Below are positions 46,783 to 55,919 of a DNA stretch of 64,000 nucleotides, piece after piece. The position numbers and the translations under genes are program-made. The notes below the pieces were generated by a model. It ran no database searches. It saw only the letters and a program-made list of their open reading frames with translations, and was not told where the DNA came from. Each line of letters begins with the position of its first letter. The stretch's first letter is position 1. The stretch comes from Comamonas testosteroni (GTDB taxonomy: Bacteria > Pseudomonadota > Gammaproteobacteria > Burkholderiales > Burkholderiaceae_C). Location: NCBI RefSeq assembly GCF_000761245.1, contig NZ_AWOR01000001.1, positions 558,001 through 622,000 on the forward strand, in the 5' to 3' direction.

Positions 46783-46828
46783 AAATATAGCTTTCAGCGC
46801 TTGATGGATAAGCGCTTGCAGCATTTTT
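46783..46828 (+). repeat. Short form of the dispersed hairpin repeat, between pdxJ and acpS
   Basis: AGCGCTT (46796-46802) pairs with AAGCGCT (46810-46816); outside, GCT pairs with AGC, and ATTTTTCT follows. The left flank ATATAGCTTTC is shared with other copies. With its T-tract it could act as a partial terminator. Confidence 0.65.
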
Positions 46829-46846
46829 CTCTATAAGGAGCCAGGG

Positions 46847-47242
46847 ATGATCTACGGCATCGGCACCGATATCTGCGACGTGCGCCGCATTCGCGCCAGC
46901 CTGGAAAAGCATGGCGAGCGCTTTGCCCGCAAGGTTCTGGCCGATGGCGAACTGGCGACCTGGAAGGCGCGTAGCGAGCGCTGGCCCGAACGAGGCATCC
47001 GCTATATGGCCACGCGCTTTTCTGCCAAGGAAGCGTTCAGCAAGGCCGTGGGAATGGGCATGGTCATGCCCATGACCTGGCGCCATTGCGAAGTCATCAA
47101 GCTGCCCAGCGGCCAGCCTGCGATTCGTCTGCATGGCGAGCTCAAGGAGTGGTTTGAGAAGAACAATCTGACGGCGCACCTGTCCGTCACCGATGAATCC
47201 GACTACGCAGCCAGCTTCTGTGTCGTCGAAAGAAAAGAGTGA
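46847..47242 (+). CDS. acpS: Holo-[acyl-carrier-protein] synthase
   Basis: A 131-residue enzyme that transfers phosphopantetheine from CoA to Ser37 of AcpP. The Mg-binding start is [14 protein letters not shown] and the second motif is [15 protein letters not shown]. Start has AAGGAG at good spacing. Conserved pdxJ-acpS neighbours. Confidence 0.96.
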   Translation: MIYGIGTDICDVRRIRASLEKHGERFARKVLADGELATWKARSERWPERGIRYMATRFSAKEAFSKAVGMGMVMPMTWRHCEVIKLPSGQPAIRLHGELKEWFEKNNLTAHLSVTDESDYAASFCVVERKE

Positions 47243-47251
47243 ACTTAGCCT

Positions 47252-47290
47252 CTGGTGCTTGATATATAGGCGCTGGAAGCTATAGAAATT
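47252..47290 (-). repeat. Dispersed hairpin repeat, inverted short copy between acpS and nagZ
   Basis: Read on the minus strand the unit is TCTATAGCTTCCAGCGCC, then TATATATCAAGCACCAG, matching the plan of 46783-46828 in the opposite orientation. The stem is imperfect. Confidence 0.5.
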
Positions 47291-47298
47291 TATAAATC

Positions 47299-48390
47299 AT
47301 GAGCATGCATGCACCTCTGATCATTGATATTGCCGGCACATCGCTGACTGATGTGGACCGCGCGCGCCTGGCCCATCCGCTGGTGGGCGGCATCATTCTC
47401 TTCAAGCGCAACTGGGAGGGCCGTAGTGCGCTGGTCCAGCTGTGTGCCGATATCAAGGCCGTCAAGCCCGACCTGCTGATCAGCGTGGACCATGAAGGCG
47501 GCCGCGTGCAGCGCTTTCGCACCGATGGCTTCACGCATATCCCGCCCATGCGCGCCTTTGGCGAGCTGTGGATGGACGACGGCAAAGGTACAAAATACCG
47601 CGAAGGCAGCGGCGCCATGCGCGCAATGAATGCCGCCACGGCTGCGGGCTATGTGCTGGGCACGGAGTTGCGGGCCTGCGGCGTGGACTTCAGCTTCACG
47701 CCGGTGCTGGATCTGGACTATGGCGAATCCTCGGTCATCGGTGACCGCAGCTTTCACCGCGACCCGCGCGTGGTGGCCGCTCTGGCCAAGAGCCTGATGC
47801 AGGGTCTGCTGCAGGCCGGCATGGGCAATTGCGGCAAGCATTTTCCCGGTCACGGCTTTGTGAAGGCCGATTCGCATGTGGACATTCCCGTCGACAAGCG
47901 CAGCCTCAAGGCCATCCTCGACGAAGACGCCGCCCCCTATCCCTGGCTGTCCAGCGTGCTCACGGCCGTCATGCCCGCCCATGTGATCTATCCCAAGGTG
48001 GACAAGCGCCCGGCGGGCTTCAGCGAGAAGTGGCTCAAGGACATCCTGCGCGCCCGTTTGCGCTATGACGGAGCCATCTTCAGTGACGACCTGAGCATGG
48101 AGGGCGCGCGCCGCATCGATGGCGCACTCATCAGCTACACCGATGCTGCGTTGACGGCCCTGAATGCGGGCTGCGACATGGTGCTGCTGTGCAACCAGAG
48201 CCTGGGTCTGGGTGAGCATGTGGACGAGTTGCTGGACGGCATGGATGCCGCGCTGCGCGATGGTCGCTGGGTGCCCGATATCGACTCCGAATCGCGCCGT
48301 GTCTCGCTGCTGCCCGATACCGAACCCCAGGCCTGGGAGGATCTGATGCGCCAGCCCGCCTATCTGCAGGCGCTGGATCTGCTGCCCTAG
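47299..48390 (+). CDS. nagZ: Beta-N-acetylhexosaminidase NagZ
   Basis: A 363-residue cytosolic GH3 enzyme that removes GlcNAc from recycled muropeptides. Conserved segments are ISVDHEGGRVQRF, the catalytic-loop KHFPGHGFVKADSH, VMPAHVIYP and IFSDDLSMEGA (nucleophile Asp). It is the last gene of the lepA-to-nagZ run and has a terminator after it. Confidence 0.96.
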   Translation: MSMHAPLIIDIAGTSLTDVDRARLAHPLVGGIILFKRNWEGRSALVQLCADIKAVKPDLLISVDHEGGRVQRFRTDGFTHIPPMRAFGELWMDDGKGTKYREGSGAMRAMNAATAAGYVLGTELRACGVDFSFTPVLDLDYGESSVIGDRSFHRDPRVVAALAKSLMQGLLQAGMGNCGKHFPGHGFVKADSHVDIPVDKRSLKAILDEDAAPYPWLSSVLTAVMPAHVIYPKVDKRPAGFSEKWLKDILRARLRYDGAIFSDDLSMEGARRIDGALISYTDAALTALNAGCDMVLLCNQSLGLGEHVDELLDGMDAALRDGRWVPDIDSESRRVSLLPDTEPQAWEDLMRQPAYLQALDLLP

Positions 48391-48415
48391 CGCGGCACTG
48401 AGCCGGCCCCGCCAT

Positions 48416-48449
48416 CCGCTGCCTTTGACCCAAGGGCAGCGGTTTTTTT
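48416..48449 (+). terminator. Intrinsic terminator of nagZ
   Basis: CCGCTGCC/GGCAGCGG (48416-48423 with 48435-48442) followed by seven Ts. Confidence 0.9.
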
Positions 48450-48583
48450 ATGCCTTTTGAAGGCCGCGCAGTGCGGTCTCTGGCATTTAAGTCTGGCCTC
48501 AGTTAGCCGGCTTAGGGTGTGTTCAAGAGCCTGGCAGCGGCATCGCCGCTGCGCCAGCCGTTCATGAATCACCGAAAGCCTGC

Positions 48584-50365
48584 ATGAATTCCAAGAACCC
48601 GCGACTTGAGTCCCGCAAACACCGGCCAGGCGTGCTGCGCCAGGCCTTTTCGCTGACCCGGCCCTATTTCGAGTCCGAAGAGAAATGGCGGGCATGGGGT
48701 CTGCTGGCCGCCATCGTGGGCCTCAATCTCGCCGCGGTGTTCATGCTGGTGCAGATCAATGAATGGAACCGGGTGTTCTACGACGCATTGCAGAACAAGC
48801 AGGCCGAGGTGTTCTGGCAGCAGCTATGGCGCTTTCTCTGGCTGGCCCTGGTCTATATCGTCATCGCGGTCTACAAGTTCTATCTGACGCAATTGCTGCA
48901 GCTCAACTGGCGGCGCTGGCTGACCGAGCACATGTTGCAGCGCTGGCTGTCGGCCAAGGCGTTCTACCGGCTGGAGCTGGGGCGCTATGGCGTGGACGGC
49001 AATACCAAGGCCCCCGACAACCCCGACCAGCGGATTCAGGAGGATCTGAATCTCTTCACCACCTATACCGTGTCGCTGTCCATGGGGCTGCTGAATGCGG
49101 CGGTCACCTTTGTGAGCTTCGTCGGCATTCTGTGGAGCCTGAGCTCCGTCGTCGATATCGGTCTGCCGGCCTTGCTCGGCGGCGGGCAGCTGCAGGTTTC
49201 CGGCTTCATGGTCTGGATGGCGGCGCTGTATTGCCTGGTCGGCAGTGCGATCACCTTCTGGATCGGCAAACCCCAGGTCTGGCTCAACAGCCGCCAACAG
49301 CAACTGGAGGCCAATTTCCGCCACCACCTGATCCGCGTGCGCGAGCATGCCGAAGCCATCGCCCTGGACGGTGGCGAGCGCGTGGAGGGGGCGCAGATCG
49401 GTTTGCGTTTTCGCGATGCCCTGGACAACTACCTGAACCTGATCAAGAAGCAAAAGAGCCTGGGCTGGTTTACCAATTTCTTTGGTCAGGCCGCGGTGGT
49501 CTTTCCCTTCATCATTGCGGCGCCGCGCTTTTTCAGCGGCGCCATCCAGCTGGGTCAGCTCATGCAGATAGGTTCCGCCTTCAATCAGGTGCAGGACTCG
49601 CTGAGCTGGATCGTCAACAACTACTCCGATATCGCGGCCTGGCGGGCCACGACCTTGCGCCTGGCCGGTTTCGACGAGAGTCTGCGCGAGCAGGAGGAGC
49701 ATCCGGTCGGCGTGCAGCTTGCAGCGTCGACCCAGTTGCAGACCCGGGCTCTCGATGTGTTCGAACCCGCAGGAGGCCCCATCGTGGCGGACGCCAGGCT
49801 GCAGATACGCCCGGGCCAGAGGCTTTTGATCAGCGGGCCTTCGGGCAGCGGCAAGTCCACCTTGCTGCGGGTGTTTGCTGGCATCTGGCCCTATGCACGA
49901 GGCCAGGTGGAGCGGCCTCTGGACGCGATGTTCATCCCTCAGCACCCCTATTTCCCCGACGGCAGCCTGCGCGACGCCCTGGCCTATCCGGAGCCGGCGG
50001 CAAGCTACAGCGATGCTGAGCTCAAACAGGTCTTGCGCGAGGCGCAGTTGCCGCAGCTGCAGCAGCAGCTGGACAGGCAGGCGGCCTGGAACAGCAGCCT
50101 GTCGGGTGGCGAGCAGCAGCGGCTGTCCGTGGCGCGGGTCTTGCTCAAGCGTCCGGCCTGGGTGTTTGCGGACGAGGCCACGAGCGCGCTGGACAATGCA
50201 GCCGAAGCGCAGATCTACAGCCTGCTGGTGCAACTGGTGCAGGGCAGAGGCGGGGCGCTGGTCTCGGTGGCCCACCGCGACAGCGTGACGGAATTCCACA
50301 CGGCCCGCTGGCTGCTGCAGCCACAGCAAGGGATTCGGGAGACGGGCCTGCCTGGCAGCCGCTGA
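48584..50365 (+). CDS. ABC transporter, fused permease and ATPase (SbmA/BacA-related, YddA type)
   Basis: A 593-residue half-transporter. The N-terminal membrane domain (about 1-340, four to six spans) contains EWNRVFYDALQNK and NPDQRIQEDLNLFTTYTVSL, typical of the SbmA/BacA-like ABC_membrane_2 group; the C-terminal ATPase has Walker A GPSGSGKST, signature LSGGEQQR and Walker B VFADEATSALD. Such proteins import peptides or very-long-chain acyl compounds, or B12 in some bacteria; the substrate here is unknown. It is a single gene following a terminator. Confidence 0.9.
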   Translation: MNSKNPRLESRKHRPGVLRQAFSLTRPYFESEEKWRAWGLLAAIVGLNLAAVFMLVQINEWNRVFYDALQNKQAEVFWQQLWRFLWLALVYIVIAVYKFYLTQLLQLNWRRWLTEHMLQRWLSAKAFYRLELGRYGVDGNTKAPDNPDQRIQEDLNLFTTYTVSLSMGLLNAAVTFVSFVGILWSLSSVVDIGLPALLGGGQLQVSGFMVWMAALYCLVGSAITFWIGKPQVWLNSRQQQLEANFRHHLIRVREHAEAIALDGGERVEGAQIGLRFRDALDNYLNLIKKQKSLGWFTNFFGQAAVVFPFIIAAPRFFSGAIQLGQLMQIGSAFNQVQDSLSWIVNNYSDIAAWRATTLRLAGFDESLREQEEHPVGVQLAASTQLQTRALDVFEPAGGPIVADARLQIRPGQRLLISGPSGSGKSTLLRVFAGIWPYARGQVERPLDAMFIPQHPYFPDGSLRDALAYPEPAASYSDAELKQVLREAQLPQLQQQLDRQAAWNSSLSGGEQQRLSVARVLLKRPAWVFADEATSALDNAAEAQIYSLLVQLVQGRGGALVSVAHRDSVTEFHTARWLLQPQQGIRETGLPGSR

Positions 50366-50477
50366 AACAGGCAGGCTAGGGGACAAGCTGTCTCAACCGC
50401 GGTGCAGGTTTGGGAGGCTTTGGCAGCGACTTTCTCGTGGGATGATGTGTACCCGAGATTCTTTGGAGAGCGAGCCC

Positions 50478-51533
50478 ATGCGCGTTGGTGTGCTGACCGG
50501 TGGCGGCGATTGCCCCGGCCTCAATGCGGTGATCCGTGCGGTCACCAAGTCCCTGATCAACCATGGCCAGTGCGAGGTGCTGGGCATTGCCGACGGCTTT
50601 GAAGGGCTGATGGATGCAAACCCGCGCGTCAGAGCCCTGAGTTGGGACGAAGTCAGCGGCATTTTGCATATCGGCGGCACGATCCTGGGCACCAGCAACA
50701 GCGCCAACCCGCTGCGCGATGCGGCCACGCTGGCCCAGGTGGGGCGCAACGTCAAGGCGCTGGCACTGGATGTGGTGGTCGCCATCGGCGGCGACGGGAC
50801 CATGAGTCTGGCCCATGGTCTGGCGCAGGTGGGACTGCAATGCGTGGGCGTGCCCAAGACCATCGATAACGACATTGCCAACTGCGAGCGCAGCTTCGGC
50901 TTTGACACGGCCGTGGCCACGGTGACCGAAAGCCTGCGCCGCATCGAGAGCACGGCCATGAGCCACCACCGCGTGATGATCGTCGAGACCATGGGCCGTC
51001 ACGCGGGCTGGCTGGCGCTGGAGTCCGGCATTGCCGGTGCTGCCGACATCATTTTGCTGCCAGAGATCGATTACGACCTGCAGTCCATCATCAAGGTCTG
51101 TCAGGAGCGCGAGCGGCGTCAGCGCTACACCATCATCTGCATTGGCGAGGGGGCCAAGGAAAGCGGCCAGAGCCTGACGGTGCGCGAGCGGATTGCACAC
51201 AGTCCCGACCCTGTGCGCCTGGGCGGCGTCGGCCATGTGCTGCGCGAGCGCCTGCAACCCCATCTCCAGAGTGAGGTGCGCACCACGGTGCTGGGCCATG
51301 TGCAGCGCGGCGGCGATCCGACTCCGTTTGACCGGGTGCTGGCCACGCAGTTCGGCCACCATGCGGCGCAGCTGGTGCTGGGCGGTCAGCTGGGCCATAT
51401 GGTCACGCTGCAGAACGGCCGCATCGGCAGTGTGGCGATTGCCGATGTGGCCAATACCCAGCGCACCGTGCCGCTGGACAGCCCGCTGCTGACCATGGCG
51501 CGCGATATCGGAATTTGCTTCGGCGAGGCCTGA
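50478..51533 (+). CDS. pfkA: 6-phosphofructokinase
   Basis: A 351-residue glycolytic enzyme. LTGGGDCPGLNAVIRA is the first nucleotide loop; VVVAIGGDGTMS and GVPKTIDNDI follow, then the fructose 6-phosphate segment MGRHAGWLALESG. The residue equivalent to E. coli Gly104 is Gly (GGDG), but the one equivalent to Gly124 is Lys (PKTIDND). Gly at the first site favours ATP, while Lys at the second is common in PPi-using and some ATP-using (group III) enzymes, so the donor is uncertain. The ATG at 50478 has GGAGAG upstream. Confidence 0.92.
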   Translation: MRVGVLTGGGDCPGLNAVIRAVTKSLINHGQCEVLGIADGFEGLMDANPRVRALSWDEVSGILHIGGTILGTSNSANPLRDAATLAQVGRNVKALALDVVVAIGGDGTMSLAHGLAQVGLQCVGVPKTIDNDIANCERSFGFDTAVATVTESLRRIESTAMSHHRVMIVETMGRHAGWLALESGIAGAADIILLPEIDYDLQSIIKVCQERERRQRYTIICIGEGAKESGQSLTVRERIAHSPDPVRLGGVGHVLRERLQPHLQSEVRTTVLGHVQRGGDPTPFDRVLATQFGHHAAQLVLGGQLGHMVTLQNGRIGSVAIADVANTQRTVPLDSPLLTMARDIGICFGEA

Positions 51534-51587
51534 GCTGCGCTAAGGTGTGAGCCTGCGCGCACTTTCGGCGCGCCGGAGAAATTCAGC

Positions 51588-52058
51588 ATGGACCGACATG
51601 AAGAAGCCGTGATGCAGCTGCTCACGGCCAACGGTGAGACTTTTGTGGCCCCCAAATACGAGGTGGCCGATGGCTGGCAATGTCCGGCTTTCGTGGCATT
51701 GCGCCCGGCTCGTCGCCAGGTCTATGTGGTCGAGGTATCGGCTTCCGGCTATCCGCTGGCGCTGGTCAACCGTCTCAACGAGCGGATCGAGAAATGGTAT
51801 GCCCCGCTGCTGTCGCAGCTGCACGGCCTGGGCATCACGCAGCCCGACTGGGAGATTGCCTGCCTGGTGTTTGTGCGCAGCGATCAGATCGACTGGCTCA
51901 AGGAACGCGTCAAGGACTTGAGCGGCGTGCATGTGCTCGGCCTGGAGCAGGCCAGCAGCCCCTGGGTCTGGGACGATGCGGTCTGGACTTCGGAGATGAG
52001 GTTCGATGTGGGAAGCATTCCGCAGCGTGGCGGCAGGGCTGTCGGTCTGACGCATTGA
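51588..52058 (+). CDS. Hypothetical cytosolic protein, 156 residues
   Basis: I do not recognise this protein. It has no signal peptide or membrane span. It begins MDRHEEAVMQLLTANGETFV, has alternating strands and helices (RRQVYVVEVSASGYPLALV, IACLVFVRSDQIDWLKERV) and could be a small mixed alpha/beta fold. It lies 54 bases after pfkA on the same strand; co-transcription is possible. Codon use is like its neighbours. Confidence 0.72.
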   Translation: MDRHEEAVMQLLTANGETFVAPKYEVADGWQCPAFVALRPARRQVYVVEVSASGYPLALVNRLNERIEKWYAPLLSQLHGLGITQPDWEIACLVFVRSDQIDWLKERVKDLSGVHVLGLEQASSPWVWDDAVWTSEMRFDVGSIPQRGGRAVGLTH

Positions 52059-52099
52059 TGTCCACCGGAATTTTCATGAAATTGGCCTCAATCCACTTG

Positions 52100-52130
52100 T
52101 ATTAAAGCGATTGAAGCTATCGATTTAATA
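52100..52130. repeat. Dispersed hairpin repeat, small copy
   Basis: TATTAAA (52100-52106) pairs with TTTAATA (52124-52130), with GCGAT/ATCG inside and the shared word GAAGCTATCG. It lies between the hypothetical gene at 51588 and the secreted protein at 52172. Confidence 0.45.
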
Positions 52131-52171
52131 GAGAGGTGGCCCATGAACACCACTCACTTGCAGGTAGGCAG

Positions 52172-52525
52172 ATGACTCTTTTTCGAACTCTGATCGCGGC
52201 GGCTTTGACAGCCTGCGCCGCTGCCGCCCAGGCTGCAGACTGGCAGATCTGCGATCTCAAGGTGCAGGTGCGAGAAAAGCAAAGCGGTGGCCGCGCGCTG
52301 CAGACCCGCGTGCTCGAAGCCAAGGCCAGGGGCGAAGCCGAATGTCCGCAACCGGGCACGGCGCTGAGCTTCAGACCCGAAACGGCGGACTATCAAAGCG
52401 AGCTGCCGCGCCGGCAGTGGCCCAGCCCCGGTGCTGCCGTGACGGTACGCTTTCGCTATCTGGACGGGCAATGCAAGAATCGCGGTGCCTGCCGCATCGA
52501 GCATTACTCGCCGATGCCGCACTGA
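52172..52525 (+). CDS. Small secreted hypothetical protein
   Basis: A 117-residue protein with a clean signal peptide (MTLFRTLIAAALTACAAAAQ, cut near AQA-AD). The mature part is about 95 residues with paired cysteines (WQICDLKV, EAECPQPG, GQCKNRGACRIEHY), so one or two disulfides in the periplasm are likely. The strand-rich pattern suggests a small beta-sandwich. No family recognised. The ATG at 52172 follows AGGTAGG; a longer frame from 52136 would spoil the signal peptide. Confidence 0.7.
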   Translation: MTLFRTLIAAALTACAAAAQAADWQICDLKVQVREKQSGGRALQTRVLEAKARGEAECPQPGTALSFRPETADYQSELPRRQWPSPGAAVTVRFRYLDGQCKNRGACRIEHYSPMPH

Positions 52526-52581
52526 GTCTTCAGTCAGCCGAGTCATGCGCTTGATCAGTGGGCGCTGAAAGCGGCCGAATT

Positions 52582-52609
52582 GCCAAGCTGCAGCCATGAG
52601 AGGCTTGGC
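52582..52609. other. Hairpin upstream of purT
   Basis: GCCAAGC (52582-52588) pairs with GCTTGGC (52603-52609), 14-nt loop, 49 bases before purT. TATGAT at 52618-52623 could be a -10. No recognised purine-regulator site. Confidence 0.35.
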
Positions 52610-52657
52610 TGCTCGCCTATGATCGGGGGCTTGGCCCCATATACGCAGGATGCAACC

Positions 52658-53875
52658 ATGACCACCCTAGGAACCCCTCTCTCTCCCAATGCCACCAAAG
52701 TCATGCTGCTGGGCAGCGGCGAGCTGGGCAAGGAAGTGCTGATTGCCCTGCAGCGCCTGGGCGTGGAAACCATTGCCGTGGACCGCTATGAAAACGCGCC
52801 TGGCCAGCAGGTGGCTCACCATGCGCGCACCATCACCATGAGCGATCCGGCCCAGCTCAAGGCGCTGATCGAAGAGGTCAAACCCGATCTGGTCGTGCCC
52901 GAGATAGAAGCCATTGCCACGCCCATGCTGGAAGAGCTGGAGGCCGCAGGCGTCATCACCTGCATTCCCACAGCCCGCGCCGCGCGTCTGACCATGGACC
53001 GCGAAGGCATTCGCCGGCTGGCCGCCGAGACCCTGGGCCTGCCCACCAGTCCCTATCGTTTCTGCGACTCCCTGGCCGAGCTGCAAGCCGCGATCGACGG
53101 CAGCGACGGCCAACCCGCCATCGGCTATCCCTGTGTGGTCAAGCCCGTGATGAGCAGCTCGGGCAAGGGCCAGAGCAAGATTGACGGCCCGGCCGATGTG
53201 GCCAAGGCCTGGGATTACGCCATGGCCGGCGGTCGTGTCGCCAAGGGTCGCGTGATCGTCGAAGGCTTTATCGACTTCGACTACGAAATCACCCAGCTCA
53301 CCGTGCGCGCCAAGAGTGCGGATGGTCAGATCGAAACCCATTTCTGCGACCCCGTGGGCCATGTCCAGCAGGCCGGCGACTATGTGGAAAGCTGGCAGCC
53401 CCACCCCATGCATCCCGCCGCGCTCGAGAAATCGCGCCAGATTGCCAAGGCCGTCACCGACGACCTGGGCGGCCTGGGCCTGTTTGGCGTGGAACTGTTT
53501 GTGAAGGGCGAGCAGGTCTGGTTCAGCGAAGTCTCGCCACGCCCTCATGACACAGGCTTGGTGACGCTGTGCACGCAGTGGCAAAGCGAGTTCGAGCTGC
53601 ATGCCCGCGCGATTCTGGGTCTGCCCGTGGATGCCAGCCTGCGCAACCCTGGTGCCAGTGCCGTGATCTACGGCGCTCAGGATGCAGAAGGGCTGGTGTT
53701 TGATGGCGTGGAGCAAGCCCTGGCTGTGCCCGGCACCGATCTGCGCCTCTTTGGCAAGCCCGAGAGCTTTGTCAAGCGCCGCATGGGCGTGGCCCTGGCG
53801 CGCGCTGCCGATGTGGAGCAGGCCCGTGTGAATGCCAAGCTGGCTGCCAGCAAGGTCAAGCCGCGCCTGCCTTGA
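52658..53875 (+). CDS. purT: Formate-dependent phosphoribosylglycinamide formyltransferase 2
   Basis: A 405-residue ATP-grasp enzyme that makes formyl-GAR from GAR, formate and ATP in purine synthesis. It begins with the dinucleotide-like [20 protein letters not shown], and ATP-grasp segments [29 protein letters not shown] and [17 protein letters not shown] follow. The ATG at 52658 is preceded by CAGGAT at good spacing. Confidence 0.96.
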   Translation: MTTLGTPLSPNATKVMLLGSGELGKEVLIALQRLGVETIAVDRYENAPGQQVAHHARTITMSDPAQLKALIEEVKPDLVVPEIEAIATPMLEELEAAGVITCIPTARAARLTMDREGIRRLAAETLGLPTSPYRFCDSLAELQAAIDGSDGQPAIGYPCVVKPVMSSSGKGQSKIDGPADVAKAWDYAMAGGRVAKGRVIVEGFIDFDYEITQLTVRAKSADGQIETHFCDPVGHVQQAGDYVESWQPHPMHPAALEKSRQIAKAVTDDLGGLGLFGVELFVKGEQVWFSEVSPRPHDTGLVTLCTQWQSEFELHARAILGLPVDASLRNPGASAVIYGAQDAEGLVFDGVEQALAVPGTDLRLFGKPESFVKRRMGVALARAADVEQARVNAKLAASKVKPRLP

Positions 53876-53884
53876 TGGAATCAA

Positions 53885-53910
53885 AAAAGGGCTTCTCAGG
53901 AGGCCCTTTT
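53885..53910. terminator. Bidirectional terminator between purT and the mscS-like gene
   Basis: AAAAGGGC (53885-53892) pairs with GCCCTTTT (53903-53910), with A- and T-runs on either side, between convergent genes. Confidence 0.8.
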
Positions 53911-53946
53911 GCATGGAGGCCGGGTATCAGCCGATATCAGCCGGTT

Positions 53947-54603
53947 TCAGCCCGAGGCAGCGGCGCTGCCGCCAGGAGTCGTGATGGCCACGGCGCAAGC
54001 TTCCTCCTGGCTGGTGGCCGGAGTGTTCTCCGTCACCACCGGCATGCCGCCTTTCCAGCGGCGAATGACGCGCTGGAAGATCAGCGAGTTGGGAATCTGC
54101 AGCAGATTGGGCATGCCCGCCGGTGCGCTGTCATCCTGCAAGGTGATGTAGAGCATATTGAGGTCGATCACGCGGCCCTTGGCTCCAGGCTTCTCGGCAG
54201 TGTCGAGCACCTCGATATAGTCGCCCAGCCTGAATGGACCGACGGTGACGATCAATAACGCACAGAACAGATTGGAGAGAACGCTCCAGGCTGCGAAGAA
54301 GGCAACGGCCCCCACGGTGGCAAAGCCGGTGAAGGCCGTCCAGAGCACGGTGGCCGACATGCCCAGGCGCTCGAGAATCGCCAGCACGGCGGCGGCGATG
54401 ATGATCCAGCGAAACACACCGCGCAGTGGCATGAGCAGCTCATGCGGCAGGTCGTAGGCCTTGCCTGCGCGCGAGATGATGCGCTTGATGAGCCAGTTGA
54501 TCAGCCAGGCCACCAGGATGATGAGAAAGATCTGAATCCCGGGAATCAGGATTTCAAGCCAGTCCTGCATCCAATCGGGCAGGTGCATTTGAAGACGACG
54601 CAT
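53947..54603 (-). CDS. Small-conductance mechanosensitive channel (MscS family), short form
   Basis: A 218-residue inner-membrane channel that opens under osmotic shock. Three spans are visible; the pore helix region GFATVGAVAFFAAWSVLSNL and the following beta-domain GDYIEVLDTAEKPGAKGRV match MscS. It ends after RVIRRWKGGMPVV plus a low-complexity tail, so the C-terminal alpha/beta cage of E. coli MscS (286 residues) is missing. No frame break is seen; short forms exist in the family. Confidence 0.88.
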   Translation of the reverse strand: MRRLQMHLPDWMQDWLEILIPGIQIFLIILVAWLINWLIKRIISRAGKAYDLPHELLMPLRGVFRWIIIAAAVLAILERLGMSATVLWTAFTGFATVGAVAFFAAWSVLSNLFCALLIVTVGPFRLGDYIEVLDTAEKPGAKGRVIDLNMLYITLQDDSAPAGMPNLLQIPNSLIFQRVIRRWKGGMPVVTENTPATSQEEACAVAITTPGGSAAASG

Positions 54604-54747
54604 AACCAGTCACTCGAGAAAAACGGCAGAGGTCAGCCCCTGAGGGCTGAAAGGACAATGCGTCAATCCTAGCGTCTCTTGAGAGCAGAGCTGATAAGTG
54701 TCGATCGGGAAGGCAGTGCCGCAACGCTGCTTGGTCTTGGTGGACTG

Positions 54748-55806
54748 CTAGATCTGTCTTTGCTCTATGGTGTCCATCTGCATCTCGAAGCTGAAGAAAC
54801 GGTTGCGCCCTTGCGATTTGGCGGCGTACAGGGCTTCGTCGGCTCGCATCAGCATGGATTCGGCGCTGGTGTGCTCGTCGGGAATGCAGGTGGTAATGCC
54901 GCCGGAGAGGGTCAGCGGAATATCCTCGGCGATTCCTGGCGGGCGAATCTTGAGGAACTTGAGCATTTGGCCGAGAGCACGGGCGAATGTCATCGAACCG
55001 GAGCGCGGGGTATTGGGCAGGACCAGGGCAAATTCTTCACCGCCGTAACGTGCAGCGATGTCGCGCGGGCGCACGCAGACTTCGCGCAGCAGACGCCCGA
55101 CCTGCTTGAGGCATTCGTCGCCCTGGACATGGCCGTAGGTATCGTTGAAGTGCTTGAAGTGATCGAGGTCGCAAAGCATCAGCGTCAGCGGCCTGCTCTC
55201 GCGCCTTGCCGCAGCAATTTCGGCATGCAGCATGCGATCGAGGCCTCGGCGATTGACCAGGCCCGTGAGCGCATCGAGCTCCACCATTTCGTTGAGCTTT
55301 TGATTGGCCAGATGCAGCTCTGCAGAGACCGTGACTAGGCGACGGCGCATGTCCAGCAGGCGGCGCATGGCGCGCAGCTTGGCGACCAGCACAATGGGTT
55401 TGACGGGTTTGACCAGATAGTCATCGCCGCCCGCCTCAATACCGCGCCAGACGTCCAGATCGTTGTCCAGGCCGGACAGAAAGATGATGGGCGTCCACTC
55501 GCCGGGCTCGGCCTCGCGCAGCTGACGCGCGACCCAGTAGCCGTCTTCGCCGGGCAGGCGGATGTCCAGCAGCACCAGATCGGGCCTTTCGCTGCGAAAC
55601 AGTGCCAGCGCGGTGCGGCCGTTTTCGGCTTCCAGCACCTGGGTCACGCCGGCCTGGCGAAGCTCCGTCACCAGAGCAGCGCGCATGACGGCCTGATCCT
55701 CGACGACCAGCACGGAGAACGGCGTCGCGGAATCGGGCGACGAGAACCGTGCACCGCTGGATTCGATGGCAGACAAAGCTGATGCAGAAGATGGCAGAGC
55801 TGTCAT
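54748..55806 (-). CDS. Response regulator with diguanylate cyclase (REC-GGDEF) domains
   Basis: A 352-residue regulator. A receiver domain (about 30-150) has the phospho-acceptor in LVLLDIRLPGEDGYW and the lysine in DDYLVKPVKP. A GGDEF domain follows a short coiled coil, with the active motif RYGGEEFALVLP and an RxxD inhibitory site (RPRD) five residues before it, so it should make cyclic-di-GMP with product feedback. The cognate kinase is not nearby. This layout resembles WspR/PleD-like regulators of surface or biofilm behaviour. Confidence 0.93.
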   Translation of the reverse strand: MTALPSSASALSAIESSGARFSSPDSATPFSVLVVEDQAVMRAALVTELRQAGVTQVLEAENGRTALALFRSERPDLVLLDIRLPGEDGYWVARQLREAEPGEWTPIIFLSGLDNDLDVWRGIEAGGDDYLVKPVKPIVLVAKLRAMRRLLDMRRRLVTVSAELHLANQKLNEMVELDALTGLVNRRGLDRMLHAEIAAARRESRPLTLMLCDLDHFKHFNDTYGHVQGDECLKQVGRLLREVCVRPRDIAARYGGEEFALVLPNTPRSGSMTFARALGQMLKFLKIRPPGIAEDIPLTLSGGITTCIPDEHTSAESMLMRADEALYAAKSQGRNRFFSFEMQMDTIEQRQI

Positions 55807-55919
55807 GGGAGGAAGATCAGGGGCGGACGCATCTGTAGTTCAGGCATGTTCCGGGAAATATATTGTTACTTTATACGCCGGTTTCGAGCAACAGGCATTG
55901 CGAATGGTCACGGAGATAC

